Shown here piece after piece: positions 38,092 through 48,266 of a stretch of DNA of 64,000 nucleotides. Both the position numbers and the translations under genes were made by a program. Source of the stretch: Saprospirales bacterium (GTDB lineage: Bacteria > Bacteroidota > Bacteroidia > Chitinophagales > Saprospiraceae); assembly GCA_016703765.1 (NCBI GenBank), contig JADJBL010000019.1, positions 1 to 64,000 on the forward strand. Direction: 5' to 3'. The first letter of the stretch is position 1, and every line of letters begins with the position of its first letter. The notes beneath the pieces are model-generated. The model ran no database searches, was not told where the DNA came from, and saw nothing but the letters and a program-made list of their open reading frames with translations.

Positions 38092-41000
38092 TTAACGCTG
38101 AATGATGAGGAATCCATTTTGCCGCTCGGAGCCATTCCCAAAGTCGACAATGAAGAAATAGGTCCCCGCCGGCAGCTCTCCCCCGGCATAGGTCCCCTGC
38201 CAATTGTTGCGGTATGGGTTTCCCCGGAAGACTTCGTCGCCCCACTGATTGAAGATGACGATCAGATTATCGGGGAAAGCCAGGGGGTCGGCCAGGCATG
38301 GGATCACGAAGTAGTCGTTAATGCCGTCTCCGTTGGGGGTAATGATGGTCGGGATATCGCAGGGCGCATCCCCACCGATCTCAAAATAAACCGTCGCCGT
38401 GGAGCAGTTGCAACCGTCGGCGCAGATCTCATAGGTGAAAAAATCATTCCCCGCAAACCGGATATCCGCCCGGTAGATGAAAGACCCATCGGGAAGTATT
38501 TCCACCACCCCGTGGGTCGGCGGAGTGATCAGATTTACAAAATAGCCGGCCGGCTTGAAGTCGTTGGAGGCTACGTTGTCCTGAATTACCCCCGCAAAAG
38601 GAACGGTGAAGGTTTCGTCCTCGGCATCGGGCTCGAAGGCATAGGTGACCACAATCGTGTCCATTCCGGATCCTCCGCACAAACCGCCGTTGAGGGTCCA
38701 GATGAATACGTTCTCTCCGGTCACCAGATTGCAGGCCTCGGAGTAGGGGTCGAACACGTTCGAAAAAATGATATTGGGATCGGTAGAAGACCAAATGCCG
38801 TAGCCCACTCCGGGCGCCTCCGCATTCAGTCGGGTACAACCGTCGGAGCAATCCTGATAGTCGGCGCCTGCAAAGGAACTGCCATCGAGGACCGTAATGA
38901 TCACGGTGTCGGATTCCAGCCCGCAGCCCATATCGGGGAGGGTCCAGAAAAAGCGGTATTCATTTCCAGGTATCAAACCCGTAACCAGGGTCCCCGGATC
39001 CAAAGGATCATTGATCACCACGTCCAGCTGGGTCTGCCCCGGAGGCTGTGTCCAGAATCCATCGCCCAGCAGGGGCGGGGCGGCGTTCAGCAGGATGGAG
39101 TTAATGGCGCAGGTGTCGATGTCGAAGCCGGCGAAAGCCTGTTCCACCATATCGACAAAGACCTCGAGCTCGTCGGAGGAATAGTCCAGGCAAGCCCCGT
39201 TGCTCAGGGACCAGGTAAAGGTGTAGGTTAGCCCGGGAATCAGTCCGGAAACCGTCGTGGACGGCATGTCCGGGTTGGCGATCTGCACCCCGCCCGGATT
39301 TCCACCCGTGAGGGTCCATAGCCCCGTCCCGATGGAAGGAGGCGTAGCGGCCAGGTTGAGCGCCTGACCTTCGCATACGTTCTGGTCAGGACCCGCATTG
39401 GCCGTATTGGGAGGTATTTCCGAAAAGAGAACGGAAATGGGGTTGGAGGGAAACGATTCGCAAAAATCGAACTGGGCTACTACGTAAAAGTTATTAAACC
39501 CAGGAAAGAATCCGCCCAGGTCGTTTATGGCCAGAATCAGGGAAGGAGAAGGTCCTCCGATCAAACCCAGGCCCTCGTGGTACCAGAGGTAGGTAGCTCC
39601 GGGCGTCGCGGAGGAGGGAACAATGGAGAGGACCAATTGCGCATCCGGATCATCCAGGCAAATAGCGCCGGCCTGAGCAAGCGTGGGTTTGTCCGGACGG
39701 TCGAGCACCAGCACATTCGTGGAAGCGGTGGCCGATGAACATCCCTCTACGGTTACCACGACCGTATAAATGCCGGCGTTGTCGGTTTCAGAGTCCGGAA
39801 TCACCGGGTTGCAAATACCGGAGCTGAAATCCGGGGCCTTAAACCATGCGTACTGCACATTGCCGGTAAAACAGGTCGTGTATAATTCGATAGGGTCGCC
39901 CTCGCAGACCGGCCCGTTGTTGGAAGCCGAGATAATCGGGGTAGAATTTACGGTCAACACGGAGATCGGGGAAGGATCGGTCTCGCAACCGTCCACATCC
40001 ACCACCACGAAGTAGTTACCGCTATCCGTGGCGGGGTTGAGGTTGTTGAGCGGGAGGGAAGGCCCGGTCGTGGTCAGGATGCCGCCGCCCGGCAGATGCC
40101 ATTCATAAGTTTCTACCACCCCGTTGTATTGGTCGACGGTAATGAGGACCACGGATTCGCCTTCGCAGAACGGCGGGTCGCCCACAAAAGCGGGCGGAGT
40201 AGGCGTCGGAAGGATGGAACCAATGTCGACCACCGTCGTGACCGGCGCCGATACGCAGCCGTTCCCGTCCGTCACCACAAGGGTATAAGGGCCGTTGTTC
40301 AGCTCGGTCGCATTGGCGATGAGCCCGGGGTAGCCGGTGAACATATAATTCCCGCTCGGACCTCCCGTCCATTTGAATACATAGGTTCCGTTATTGGGTG
40401 GGGAAACCGTCGCAGTGAGCGTCACGTTGGTGGGCCCCGGAGGGCAATTCAGCGCGTTGTTGCTGATGCTGGTAATGACAGGGGCCTGGTTGACGGCCAC
40501 CGTCGTACTGGCGGAGTTTTTACAACCCAACGCCGAAATGACATCGACGGTATAGACCCCGGGAACCGGCGGCAGGGTTTGGTTTTGACCGGCGTAGGTC
40601 GCCCCGCCGGGAGCCGTCCAAAGGTAGCTCGCGCCCGCGAGGAAACTGGCGGTCAACTCCAGGCTCTCGTTGTTGCAGAGCGGGCTGTTGCTGCTCGCAT
40701 CGACGTTGGGAAGGGGAGCGACATAAAGGAAAATCGGCGCGGAGGCGTACGAGGGACAGAATCCGTCGTTGACCACCAGCGTCCAGTTGCCCTGATGGCT
40801 TTGGATGGTCGTATTTTCTATCACGAGCGAAGGCCCCGTAGTCACAAAAATTTCAAACTGAGGAGAAGTCCACTGATAGGAGGTCACCCCGGTAATATTG
40901 GTCAGCAGGGTAACCGTATCGCCCTGGCAGGCCGGGTTATCGGGGGAGGTGGGGTTGAAGATCTGCGGCGTATCCGGGCGGTCCAGCACATTGACAATGG

Positions 41001-44000
41001 TAAAGTCGGGCGCCGAAGGGCAACCGTTACGGAAAACCGTCAGGGTGTAAACCCCATCGTTAAACTCCGTCACGTTGACCACCGGAGGCGGCGTTTGCAG
41101 CGTAGAGCTGAACCCCGGCCCCTGCCACAGGTAGGTGATGCCCGGCCCGCTGACCGGCGTCCCGAGCTGGAAGCTCTCCCCTTCGCAGATGTTGATCACA
41201 TCGTCGTTGGTCAGGGCAACGGGAGTGGCAGTAATATGGACGCACTGCGAAACGGAGGGGAAAGACTCGCAGCCATTGCGGATCACCACCACGTAGTAAC
41301 ACTTGTCGCCTTCTGCGTGCGGGCCGGGAAGCGTCAGAGAGGGCACAAGGGTGCTTGAAATAAACGTCCCATTGGGCGCTTGCCCGTTGTACCACAGATA
41401 TTCCACCGGACCGGATGCCGAGACGGGCGGGGTGTTCAATACGATGCTTTCACCGGTGCAAATACTGTCCGAAACAAAGCTGATCGTCGGCACCAGGGGC
41501 AGGGCTTCGATCGAAACCTGTATTTCAGCGCTTGCCGTGCAGCCCGTCAGACCCTCGATGGTGAGGGTGTACGTTCCGGCATTGACCTGGGTGGCGTTGG
41601 GAATAAAGGGATTTTCCTGCGAGGATGAAAAATTGGGCCCTACCCAATGATACATGAATATGTTGCTTCCCGGCGCGGAGGGCGGATTGGCAAACAGGAA
41701 CAAGGTATCGCCCCCGCAACTGCCGGTGGTAAAGGTAGGCTGGGGCGCCTCTCCTTCCACCCGGATCAGGGAGGGGCAGCTCGAGGAGTTTCCGGACGGG
41801 TCGGTGACCGTCAGGAATACCGTCAGGGTGTCGCCTATGACATCGCAGGTAATGAGGTTGGGGAAAACGGTCATGGAGGCGATCGAGCAATTGTCGTAAC
41901 TGCCCAGGTCGATCTCCTGCACATAGACCGTGTCGACGACAATGCCGGAGGGATTGATGTACACGATGGTCGTATCGCAGATCGCGACGGGCGCTTCGTT
42001 GTCGAGCACGATAATGTCGAAGCTGCAGGAGCCGGTATTGCCGTAGGTATCGGTCACCTCATAGGTAATGGTCGTAGTTCCCTGATTGAGCGTGATGGAT
42101 GGCGGTTCGGTAATGTCGGTAATGACGGTCGGGGGAAAACTCGTGGCGCCGGAAGCCGAATAGGAAGGCGCCAGGGTTATGTAGGAAAGGGTCGCCGTGA
42201 TATAGCTGATCCCGTCGTTGTCGCCGTCCGAATTCACCGGACCTGGGTCGCAGGGGTTAATGCCATCCCCCGGGCCGCCCGGCGGAATGGGTATGTTGAC
42301 GTTGGACAGGGCCTGGAAGTTGGCCGTACCTCCGACGGCCCAGTTGTTGAATTGCAGGGCGGTGAAGGTGAAAGTGATGATGCTAGGGGTGTTGCAATCC
42401 CCCGCTACGACGTTTGACTGGCCTGCCTGTGTCGTTCCGAGGAGATTCCCCAAGGGATCAAAGAGCGTGAAATACTCGTTTGAGGCATCTACATCGCCGA
42501 GGATCTCCAGGGTGAGGGTCACATCCCCGAGGGCTATGGGGGAAAGTCCGGTAAAGGACAGCGTCTTGTGATCCGCCAGCCAATCCATAAGGTCGGGGCT
42601 GTAGCTGAACGTCAGCAGGGAGCTGAGGGAATCGGCCGGAGCGGTTTGGGTGATGGTGGAGCCTACGCTGCAATTATCTTGCAGACCGGCTACGATGGGT
42701 AATTCGACCGCGGCCTGGCAAACGCCCGGATCGGTGTTTGTGGTAAAACCGCTCGGACAGACCAGGGCGGGCGCTTCCACATCCTGGACCAATACGTTGA
42801 AGGTGCAGATGCTTTCATTTCCCGCGCAATCGGTCACGAAATAATCCACCTTGGTGGTTCCCAATTCGAATTGTTCGGTGACCGGCATATTGAACAGGCC
42901 GGTTTCGCGGGGTCCGTCGTTCAGGCTGTATTCAAACCGCAGTTCGAGCGGGGAGTCCGCCTGATAAGCCAAATGGGCGTCGACCGTGCCGCCCGGGCAA
43001 ATATTGTTCACGCTAAACCGCCCTGGCAAGCCGTTCGGAGGGGTATTGGGCGCAAGGGTAAAAGTTACGCTTCCGTCCTGAGCCCAGAGGTTAAACTGCT
43101 GGCTCGGAAAGGAGAAAAGGGTCATGCTGGTGTCGCATTGAGCCGGGGTATTGACCGTTTGGCCCAGCAAGGCGCCGTTTTCGTCGTAGATCAGCAGGTA
43201 TTCAAAGGAGCCGTCCCCATCCACGAAATTGAGGTCGAAACGCACATCGACGTTGCCAAGCGCCTGGGAAGGAGCCGCGGGAACGGGGAAGGTGAACACC
43301 AGGGTGTCGATCAGGATATCGAGCTCCAGGCCGGGAGGGGCTGGGGAGGTTACGGGCAGGGTTTGAAAATAGGAAAGCGGGGAGGGCTCCAGGCCGCAAA
43401 GCTCGCTGGCGATAGGGGGAGGCAGGCTGAGCGTCGCGATGCAAAGCCCCGGATCGGCCGACACGATGGTATCTCCCGGACAAAAGACGATCAAGGGCGC
43501 TTCCGTATCGGCCACGGTAAAGGTAGCGGTGGATTTTCCTTCGTTCCCACAGGCGTCGATCGCGATAAAATCGACGGCTTGCCGGCGATAGATGCCCATG
43601 AGACTGTCCTCGCAAGTGGCAGGAGGCAGGAAGGGGTTGAGCGTAGTTTCCGTGTTATAAACGAGGTAGATGAGGTCTCCCGCAGGGCAGTTGTCCACTG
43701 CAGTGGAACCTGCAAGACCGGCAACCCAGGAGTTGAATGCGGCTTCGGCATCCGAATCGGTGGTGCAGGAAATCGTCATATCCTGTGCCGCAATGACAAA
43801 AGCCGGAGGCAGGGTGTCCCGCACGATGATGATCTGAACGGTGGAATCGACATTCCCGCAGGCGTCGCTGACCGACCAAACCCTGCGGATACTGTACGAG
43901 CTGGGGCACAATACGTCGAAGATCTCCTGCTCGTAGTCGGACACCGGAGCGCTGTCGCACTCGTCGAACAGATCGGTGGGCATCCCGGTCAGGCTGTCGT

Positions 44001-45453
44001 CGCCTAGCTGATTACAACTGATATATACTGTATCCGCCGGGGGCGTAAAAGTGGGCGGAAGGGTATCGACCACGGAGATGAACTGGGTGTCGATGGCGAT
44101 ATTCTCGCATTCATCCCCCACAATCCAGACCCGTTTGATGAGTTGCTCCTGCGGGCAGGAAAGGGTATCGATGAAATCGGTGAAAGAAAAAGTGACGTTG
44201 GCGGCGCAATTATCCATCAGGTCGGTCGGCTCACCTGTGCTGGAAGGCAGGGAAGCCGTGCCGCAAACCACGGCGGTATCCGCCGGCGGGGTGAACGTGG
44301 GCGCAAGCGTATCGACCACGGTGATGACCTGTTGCACCTGTATGGAGTTGCCGCAGGAATCGCTGGCAGCCCAGATCCGGGTAATCGTATAGGAATAATC
44401 GGAACAGCCCTCTCCGCTGGTTTGGGTGGTTAATTCAATAAAAAAAGGCGCCGGTCCGATTGAGGAACAATTGTCCGCGACGGTCACGGCTGGAGCGGGA
44501 GGAATCATTTCGTGGCAACTCAGCGTGGTGTCTGCCGGTACCCCGAACAGAACCGGGGCAAGGGTGTCGATCGCCGTGAAACTGGCGGAAATGGTATCGA
44601 AAAGCCCGCAGGCATCTACTGCTGTAAAAATGATGGTGACGGTTTCCTGGCAGGAATCCGGGAAGGTGGGCGGGCCGATGAAGGAAAAGTTCAGTGCATC
44701 GCAGTTGTCGACCGTTCCGGTTGAAACGAGTCCGAGTTGGTTGGTAAGCCAGTCCTGGTAATCGTCTTGCCCGCAAAATGAAACCTCGTCCTGAGGCGCC
44801 ACCTGAATATCCGGCGCCGTCATATCGGGCAAGATGGTGATGAACTGTGTTTTGATCAGGGTAAATCCACTCGGGTCGGTGATGGTCCAGGAGCGGGTGA
44901 TCACAAGGGGTTGACTGCCGCACCAGGACGCCGGCGGGAGCTGGTTATCCACGGATGGGACATTCACGGTTCCCAGGCAGTTGTCGAAAGCCTGAAGGAC
45001 GAGAGGGGCAGGAAAATCGGCCACGCAGTTGATGGTCACGTTGCCCGGGGCCGGAGTAATAAAAGTCGGAGGGCTGTTATCCAAAAAGTGGACCTGGTAG
45101 GTAAAAGTGTCGATATTCCCCTGGTCATCTTCCACGATATAGTAAACCTGCACGGTTTGCGGGCCAAAAATTGGATCGCCGACGGAATAGCCGGTCAATG
45201 CAGGATCTATCCCGGTAACTCCCATCGGCGGGTACAGAATGGTTGCCGGAGGCATCAGGATAGAGGTGATCGTCGGTTCGTGGGGTACGAAGACGCTGTC
45301 GCAATTGATATCCAGATAAAAGGTATTATCCGGATCGGGGATAAAGGAGAAGTAGGGGGAGGTGTTCAATTGGGCATTTGCCTGCAGGGCCAGAAAAGCA
45401 AGGCAAATGGAAAAAAATACCTTCAGTAGATTTTTGTGTAACCGGTTTTGCAT
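38092..45453 (-). CDS. Giant T9SS type B surface protein (2453 residues)
   Basis: The ATG at 45453 (MQNRLHKNLLKVFFSICLAF) starts a signal peptide ending ANAQ; the longer frame upstream has no signal and is not used. The N-terminal third contains HYR-like units with the recurring phrase DTLAPTFTPPADT. Two lectin/jelly-roll-like stretches with CDTSMTLFSFPSQQFNLWAQ and CNTPSIITFTFTALQFNNWA follow. The middle is a series of Ig-like units with the phrase GPVCEGDPIEL. ANAGPDQNVCEGQALNLAAT and TIITPNGDGINDYFVIP with VIFNQWGDEVFRGNPYRNNW form the C-terminal gliding motility-associated domain (T9SS type B). Next to PorP/SprF and OmpA genes, it is probably a SprB-type surface adhesin. The frame is intact over 7.3 kb. 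Confidence 0.9.
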   Translation of the reverse strand: MQNRLHKNLLKVFFSICLAFLALQANAQLNTSPYFSFIPDPDNTFYLDINCDSVFVPHEPTITSILMPPATILYPPMGVTGIDPALTGYSVGDPIFGPQTVQVYYIVEDDQGNIDTFTYQVHFLDNSPPTFITPAPGNVTINCVADFPAPLVLQAFDNCLGTVNVPSVDNQLPPASWCGSQPLVITRSWTITDPSGFTLIKTQFITILPDMTAPDIQVAPQDEVSFCGQDDYQDWLTNQLGLVSTGTVDNCDALNFSFIGPPTFPDSCQETVTIIFTAVDACGLFDTISASFTAIDTLAPVLFGVPADTTLSCHEMIPPAPAVTVADNCSSIGPAPFFIELTTQTSGEGCSDYSYTITRIWAASDSCGNSIQVQQVITVVDTLAPTFTPPADTAVVCGTASLPSSTGEPTDLMDNCAANVTFSFTDFIDTLSCPQEQLIKRVWIVGDECENIAIDTQFISVVDTLPPTFTPPADTVYISCNQLGDDSLTGMPTDLFDECDSAPVSDYEQEIFDVLCPSSYSIRRVWSVSDACGNVDSTVQIIIVRDTLPPAFVIAAQDMTISCTTDSDAEAAFNSWVAGLAGSTAVDNCPAGDLIYLVYNTETTLNPFLPPATCEDSLMGIYRRQAVDFIAIDACGNEGKSTATFTVADTEAPLIVFCPGDTIVSADPGLCIATLSLPPPIASELCGLEPSPLSYFQTLPVTSPAPPGLELDILIDTLVFTFPVPAAPSQALGNVDVRFDLNFVDGDGSFEYLLIYDENGALLGQTVNTPAQCDTSMTLFSFPSQQFNLWAQDGSVTFTLAPNTPPNGLPGRFSVNNICPGGTVDAHLAYQADSPLELRFEYSLNDGPRETGLFNMPVTEQFELGTTKVDYFVTDCAGNESICTFNVLVQDVEAPALVCPSGFTTNTDPGVCQAAVELPIVAGLQDNCSVGSTITQTAPADSLSSLLTFSYSPDLMDWLADHKTLSFTGLSPIALGDVTLTLEILGDVDASNEYFTLFDPLGNLLGTTQAGQSNVVAGDCNTPSIITFTFTALQFNNWAVGGTANFQALSNVNIPIPPGGPGDGINPCDPGPVNSDGDNDGISYITATLSYITLAPSYSASGATSFPPTVITDITEPPSITLNQGTTTITYEVTDTYGNTGSCSFDIIVLDNEAPVAICDTTIVYINPSGIVVDTVYVQEIDLGSYDNCSIASMTVFPNLITCDVIGDTLTVFLTVTDPSGNSSSCPSLIRVEGEAPQPTFTTGSCGGDTLFLFANPPSAPGSNIFMYHWVGPNFSSSQENPFIPNATQVNAGTYTLTIEGLTGCTASAEIQVSIEALPLVPTISFVSDSICTGESIVLNTPPVSASGPVEYLWYNGQAPNGTFISSTLVPSLTLPGPHAEGDKCYYVVVIRNGCESFPSVSQCVHITATPVALTNDDVINICEGESFQLGTPVSGPGITYLWQGPGFSSTLQTPPPVVNVTEFNDGVYTLTVFRNGCPSAPDFTIVNVLDRPDTPQIFNPTSPDNPACQGDTVTLLTNITGVTSYQWTSPQFEIFVTTGPSLVIENTTIQSHQGNWTLVVNDGFCPSYASAPIFLYVAPLPNVDASSNSPLCNNESLELTASFLAGASYLWTAPGGATYAGQNQTLPPVPGVYTVDVISALGCKNSASTTVAVNQAPVITSISNNALNCPPGPTNVTLTATVSPPNNGTYVFKWTGGPSGNYMFTGYPGLIANATELNNGPYTLVVTDGNGCVSAPVTTVVDIGSILPTPTPPAFVGDPPFCEGESVVLITVDQYNGVVETYEWHLPGGGILTTTGPSLPLNNLNPATDSGNYFVVVDVDGCETDPSPISVLTVNSTPIISASNNGPVCEGDPIELYTTCFTGNVQYAWFKAPDFSSGICNPVIPDSETDNAGIYTVVVTVEGCSSATASTNVLVLDRPDKPTLAQAGAICLDDPDAQLVLSIVPSSATPGATYLWYHEGLGLIGGPSPSLILAINDLGGFFPGFNNFYVVAQFDFCESFPSNPISVLFSEIPPNTANAGPDQNVCEGQALNLAATPPSIGTGLWTLTGGNPGGVQIANPDMPSTTVSGLIPGLTYTFTWSLSNGACLDYSSDELEVFVDMVEQAFAGFDIDTCAINSILLNAAPPLLGDGFWTQPPGQTQLDVVINDPLDPGTLVTGLIPGNEYRFFWTLPDMGCGLESDTVIITVLDGSSFAGADYQDCSDGCTRLNAEAPGVGYGIWSSTDPNIIFSNVFDPYSEACNLVTGENVFIWTLNGGLCGGSGMDTIVVTYAFEPDAEDETFTVPFAGVIQDNVASNDFKPAGYFVNLITPPTHGVVEILPDGSFIYRADIRFAGNDFFTYEICADGCNCSTATVYFEIGGDAPCDIPTIITPNGDGINDYFVIPCLADPLAFPDNLIVIFNQWGDEVFRGNPYRNNWQGTYAGGELPAGTYFFIVDFGNGSERQNGFLIIQR

Positions 45454-45603
45454 ATCAACAATTTTATCGTTGGATAGGTACGTGGGATTTACAGGTTTCT
45501 GATCAATGGAATAGACTGCCAATGAGAGATAAGGGTACAGTTTTTTGTTGTTTGGACAACAACCCCGTGGCAATGCGTGTGAGATAACACCGTGAAGTCA
45601 GCG

Positions 45604-45611
45604 CAAAAGTA
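45604..45611 (-). promoter_or_regulatory. Candidate -7 element for the giant adhesin cluster
   Basis: On the minus strand TACTTTTG matches TAnnTTTG, about 150 bases before the start at 45453. A clear TTTG 20 bases upstream is lacking. This gap has no other gene. Confidence 0.35.
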
Positions 45612-45646
45612 AGGGAAAAGTTGAGGAATGGAAAGCCCCGCGAGGT

Positions 45647-45871
45647 TCAGGCCTCATCTTTTTCTTCCTTTTCCTTCTTATCTACGTGTTCAGGGTCCTT
45701 TTCGTTCTTCTCCGAAAGCTTTTTGTCGTCGACGTGTTCGTTGAGGAATTTGTTGATCCGCTCGATCTCGAAGTTGGAGGTGATCTCCCCAAATTCGTCG
45801 ATCCGGATGTCGAATCCTTCCAGGTCCCGGTTTACTTCCGGTTTACCTTCCATGGGTTTTTTCTTGGGCAT
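45647..45871 (-). CDS. Small acidic conserved hypothetical protein
   Basis: 74 residues: MPKKKPMEGKPEVNRDLEGF, DIRIDEFGEITSNFEIERIN, KFLNEHVDDK and an Asp/Glu/Lys-rich tail. I know similar short proteins from other Bacteroidota but no function. It follows gltX by 31 bases on the same strand and may be co-transcribed with it. Confidence 0.65.
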   Translation of the reverse strand: MPKKKPMEGKPEVNRDLEGFDIRIDEFGEITSNFEIERINKFLNEHVDDKKLSEKNEKDPEHVDKKEKEEKDEA

Positions 45872-45902
45872 TCGGGACTGTTTGTAAAAGAACGGCCTCC
45901 GC

Positions 45903-47423
45903 TCAGGAAACGCTGTTCTTGAAATGATCCAACGCTCGCTCCAAACGCTGCACCGAGGCTTCTTTTCCCAGCAGCTCCATCATATCGAAGACCCCGGGTC
46001 CTTTCATGGCGCCGGTCAGGGCGATGCGGAGAAGGGTCAGGATGTCTCCGGGCTTGATCTGCTGGTCCTTGAGCCATTGGGTCACGGCGTCATGCAGCGG
46101 ACCGGCTTCGAAAGCAGCTTGATCCCGGATAAAAGAGATCACCCCTTCCATCGCGGGGACCAGATCGGGCCTCCACTTTTTGGAAACGGCTTCCGGATCG
46201 AAAGCGACGGCGGGTTCGAGCAGGTAGTGACCGGCATCCCAAAATTCGGGCAGGAAATGCACCCGATCCTTGAGCAGGCCGCAATATTTTTGGAGAAAGG
46301 CGTCGGAGATGTTGAGCCCTTTTGTCTCCAGGTAGGGGCGAAACTCCCTGGCCAGTGCATCATTGGGCGAGGTCTGAATATATTGGTGGTTAAACCATTT
46401 GGCCTTGTCGAAATCGAAGCGGGCGCCTCCCTTGCCGATCTTTTCCACGGAGAAAGCCTGCGTCAGTTCCTCGAGGGAAAAGAGCTCCTGCTCGGTGCCG
46501 GAGTTCCAGCCCAGGAGAGCCAGAAAGTTGAGCACGGCCCTGGGGTCGAACCCGAATTCCCGGAATCCGGTGAAAGAATCTTCGGCGCTTTCGCCTTTCC
46601 AGGAAAGCGGAAAAACGGGGATACCGAGCCTCGTCCCGTCGCGTTTGCTGAGCTTGCCCTTTCCGTCGGGTTTGAGGATGAGGGGCAGGTGGGCAAAAAC
46701 GGGCATGGTATCTTCCCATCCGAATGCCCGGTACAGCAACACGTGGTGCCCGGTGCTGGGCAGCCATTCCTCCCCCCGGATGACATGGGTGATGCGCATC
46801 AGGTGGTCGTCGACGATGTTGGCCAGGTGGTAGGTGGGCATGCCATCGGCCTTGAGGAGCACCTTGTCGTCAAGCTCCTGGCTCTGGAAATGGACCTGTC
46901 CGCGGATCAGGTCCTCCACCACGACGTCCTGGTTGTCGGGCACCTTGAGGCGGACGGTATAAGGTACGCCCTGGTCCAGGAGATTTTGGAGTTCTCCGGA
47001 CGGAAGGCTGAGGCTGTTTTTCAGCTCCATGCGCACCGAGGCGTCGTATTTGAAGTTCGGGTCCTTTTCCCTCCTCGCCTCCAGTTCTTCAGTGGTATCG
47101 AAGGCGTAATAGGCGTGGCCGGTCCGGAGCAGTTCCGCTACCTGGGCCTGGTAGATTTCCTTGCGGTCGGACTGGCGGTAGGGACCGTATTCGCCGCCGA
47201 AGCCGGGTCCTTCATCGGGCTTGAGCCCGCACCAGAGCAGGGATTCGATGATATATTCTTCGGCGCCGGGCACAAAGCGGTTTTGGTCCGTGTCCTCGAT
47301 GCGGAGGATAAAGGTCCCGTTGTGTTTCCGGGCCAGCAAATAGTTATACAAAGCCGTACGCACCCCTCCGATGTGAAGGGCGCCCGTCGGACTGGGTGCA
47401 AAACGAACGCGGATAGCATCCAT
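45903..47423 (-). CDS. gltX: Glutamyl-tRNA synthetase
   Basis: MDAIRVRFAPSPTGALHIGG carries the class I HIGH-type motif (HIGG). VRTALYNYLLARKHNGTFIL and RIEDTDQNRF follow, and the KMSKS-type motif is KLSKRDG. 506 residues, normal length. It charges tRNA-Glu, and in bacteria without GlnRS also tRNA-Gln. A small conserved gene follows on the same strand. The opposite strand of this gene is also open for 500 codons, which is only a mirror of the codon use. Confidence 0.96.
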   Translation of the reverse strand: MDAIRVRFAPSPTGALHIGGVRTALYNYLLARKHNGTFILRIEDTDQNRFVPGAEEYIIESLLWCGLKPDEGPGFGGEYGPYRQSDRKEIYQAQVAELLRTGHAYYAFDTTEELEARREKDPNFKYDASVRMELKNSLSLPSGELQNLLDQGVPYTVRLKVPDNQDVVVEDLIRGQVHFQSQELDDKVLLKADGMPTYHLANIVDDHLMRITHVIRGEEWLPSTGHHVLLYRAFGWEDTMPVFAHLPLILKPDGKGKLSKRDGTRLGIPVFPLSWKGESAEDSFTGFREFGFDPRAVLNFLALLGWNSGTEQELFSLEELTQAFSVEKIGKGGARFDFDKAKWFNHQYIQTSPNDALAREFRPYLETKGLNISDAFLQKYCGLLKDRVHFLPEFWDAGHYLLEPAVAFDPEAVSKKWRPDLVPAMEGVISFIRDQAAFEAGPLHDAVTQWLKDQQIKPGDILTLLRIALTGAMKGPGVFDMMELLGKEASVQRLERALDHFKNSVS

Positions 47424-47551
47424 AAAAAAAGTTAAAAAGACCTGAAAATCATGCTCCTAGGCAGCAATTACCGCCGGAAATTCGTTTCAAACTAAATTTC
47501 GCAAAAGCGGTTTCAAAATTAACAATCCCTGCACATATCAACAGATAAAAG

Positions 47552-48205
47552 ATGTATTTAGTAAAGACGCCTCAATTTATTCAAAACCTTTTTCCAAACT
47601 TTATCTGGAAGATTCCGGGCGGGGAAAAGGTAATCTACCTGACCTTTGACGACGGGCCCATTCCGGAAGTAACCCCCTGGGTGCTCGACACCCTCCGGGC
47701 CTACCATGCGAAGGGCACCTTCTTTTGCGTGGGCGACAATATCCGCAAGAACCCGGAAGTATTGAAAGCCGTCCAGGCCGAGGGCCATTCGGTGGGCAGC
47801 CACTCGTACCACCATCTCAACGGCTGGAACACCGACAATATCCGTTATTTTCACGATGTGCGCCAGGGCGCCAGGGCGGCTAAAACAGAGTTCTTCCGTC
47901 CTCCCTACGGCCGCTTGACCCGTCGTCAGGCCCTATTCCTCCAGCGACATTACGACATCATCATGTGGGATGTGCTCAGTGCCGATTTCGATACCCAACT
48001 GAGCGGAGAGCAGTGCTTTCAAAACGTGATCGCCCACACGCAGCCGGGGTCCATCATCGTGTTTCACGACAGCCTGAAAGCCGAGGCCCAGTTGAAGTAC
48101 GCCCTTCCAAAGGTGTTGGAGCATTTCGGCAGCAAGGGCTACCGCTTTGATCCCATCACCCGGGAGGCCATTGAGGGCGGTACTCGTATCCGCCATTCCG
48201 CTTAA
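47552..48205 (+). CDS. Polysaccharide deacetylase (NodB-type, CE4)
   Basis: MYLVKTPQFIQNLFPNFIWK has no clear signal peptide. The CE4 motifs are in order: VIYLTFDDGPIPEVTPWVLD (metal and base Asp), HSVGSHSYHHLNGW (His ligands), TEFFRPPYGRLTRRQ, IIMWDVLSADFDTQLSG and IIVFHDSLKAEAQ. 217 residues. It probably removes acetyl groups from peptidoglycan or another N-acetylated glycan. It diverges from gltX. Confidence 0.92.
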   Translation: MYLVKTPQFIQNLFPNFIWKIPGGEKVIYLTFDDGPIPEVTPWVLDTLRAYHAKGTFFCVGDNIRKNPEVLKAVQAEGHSVGSHSYHHLNGWNTDNIRYFHDVRQGARAAKTEFFRPPYGRLTRRQALFLQRHYDIIMWDVLSADFDTQLSGEQCFQNVIAHTQPGSIIVFHDSLKAEAQLKYALPKVLEHFGSKGYRFDPITREAIEGGTRIRHSA

Positions 48206-48232
48206 AAACTTCTTTGCAATGCCTTTTATACT

Positions 48233-48266
48233 ATGCCATGGGCTAACCCCATGGCATTTGTTTTTT
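48233..48266 (+). terminator. Rho-independent terminator after the deacetylase
   Basis: ATGCCATGGG (48233-48242) pairs exactly with CCCATGGCAT (48248-48257) around CTAAC, followed by TTTGTTTTTTG. Confidence 0.85.

Noticed and set aside
37882..39231. 449-residue plus-strand frame opposite the PorP/SprF and adhesin genes
   Set aside because: It crosses two genes with clear minus-strand signal peptides and sorting domains, and shows no motifs itself.
45924..47435. 503-residue plus-strand frame opposite gltX
   Set aside because: gltX has all synthetase motifs; the opposite frame is only a reflection of its codon use.
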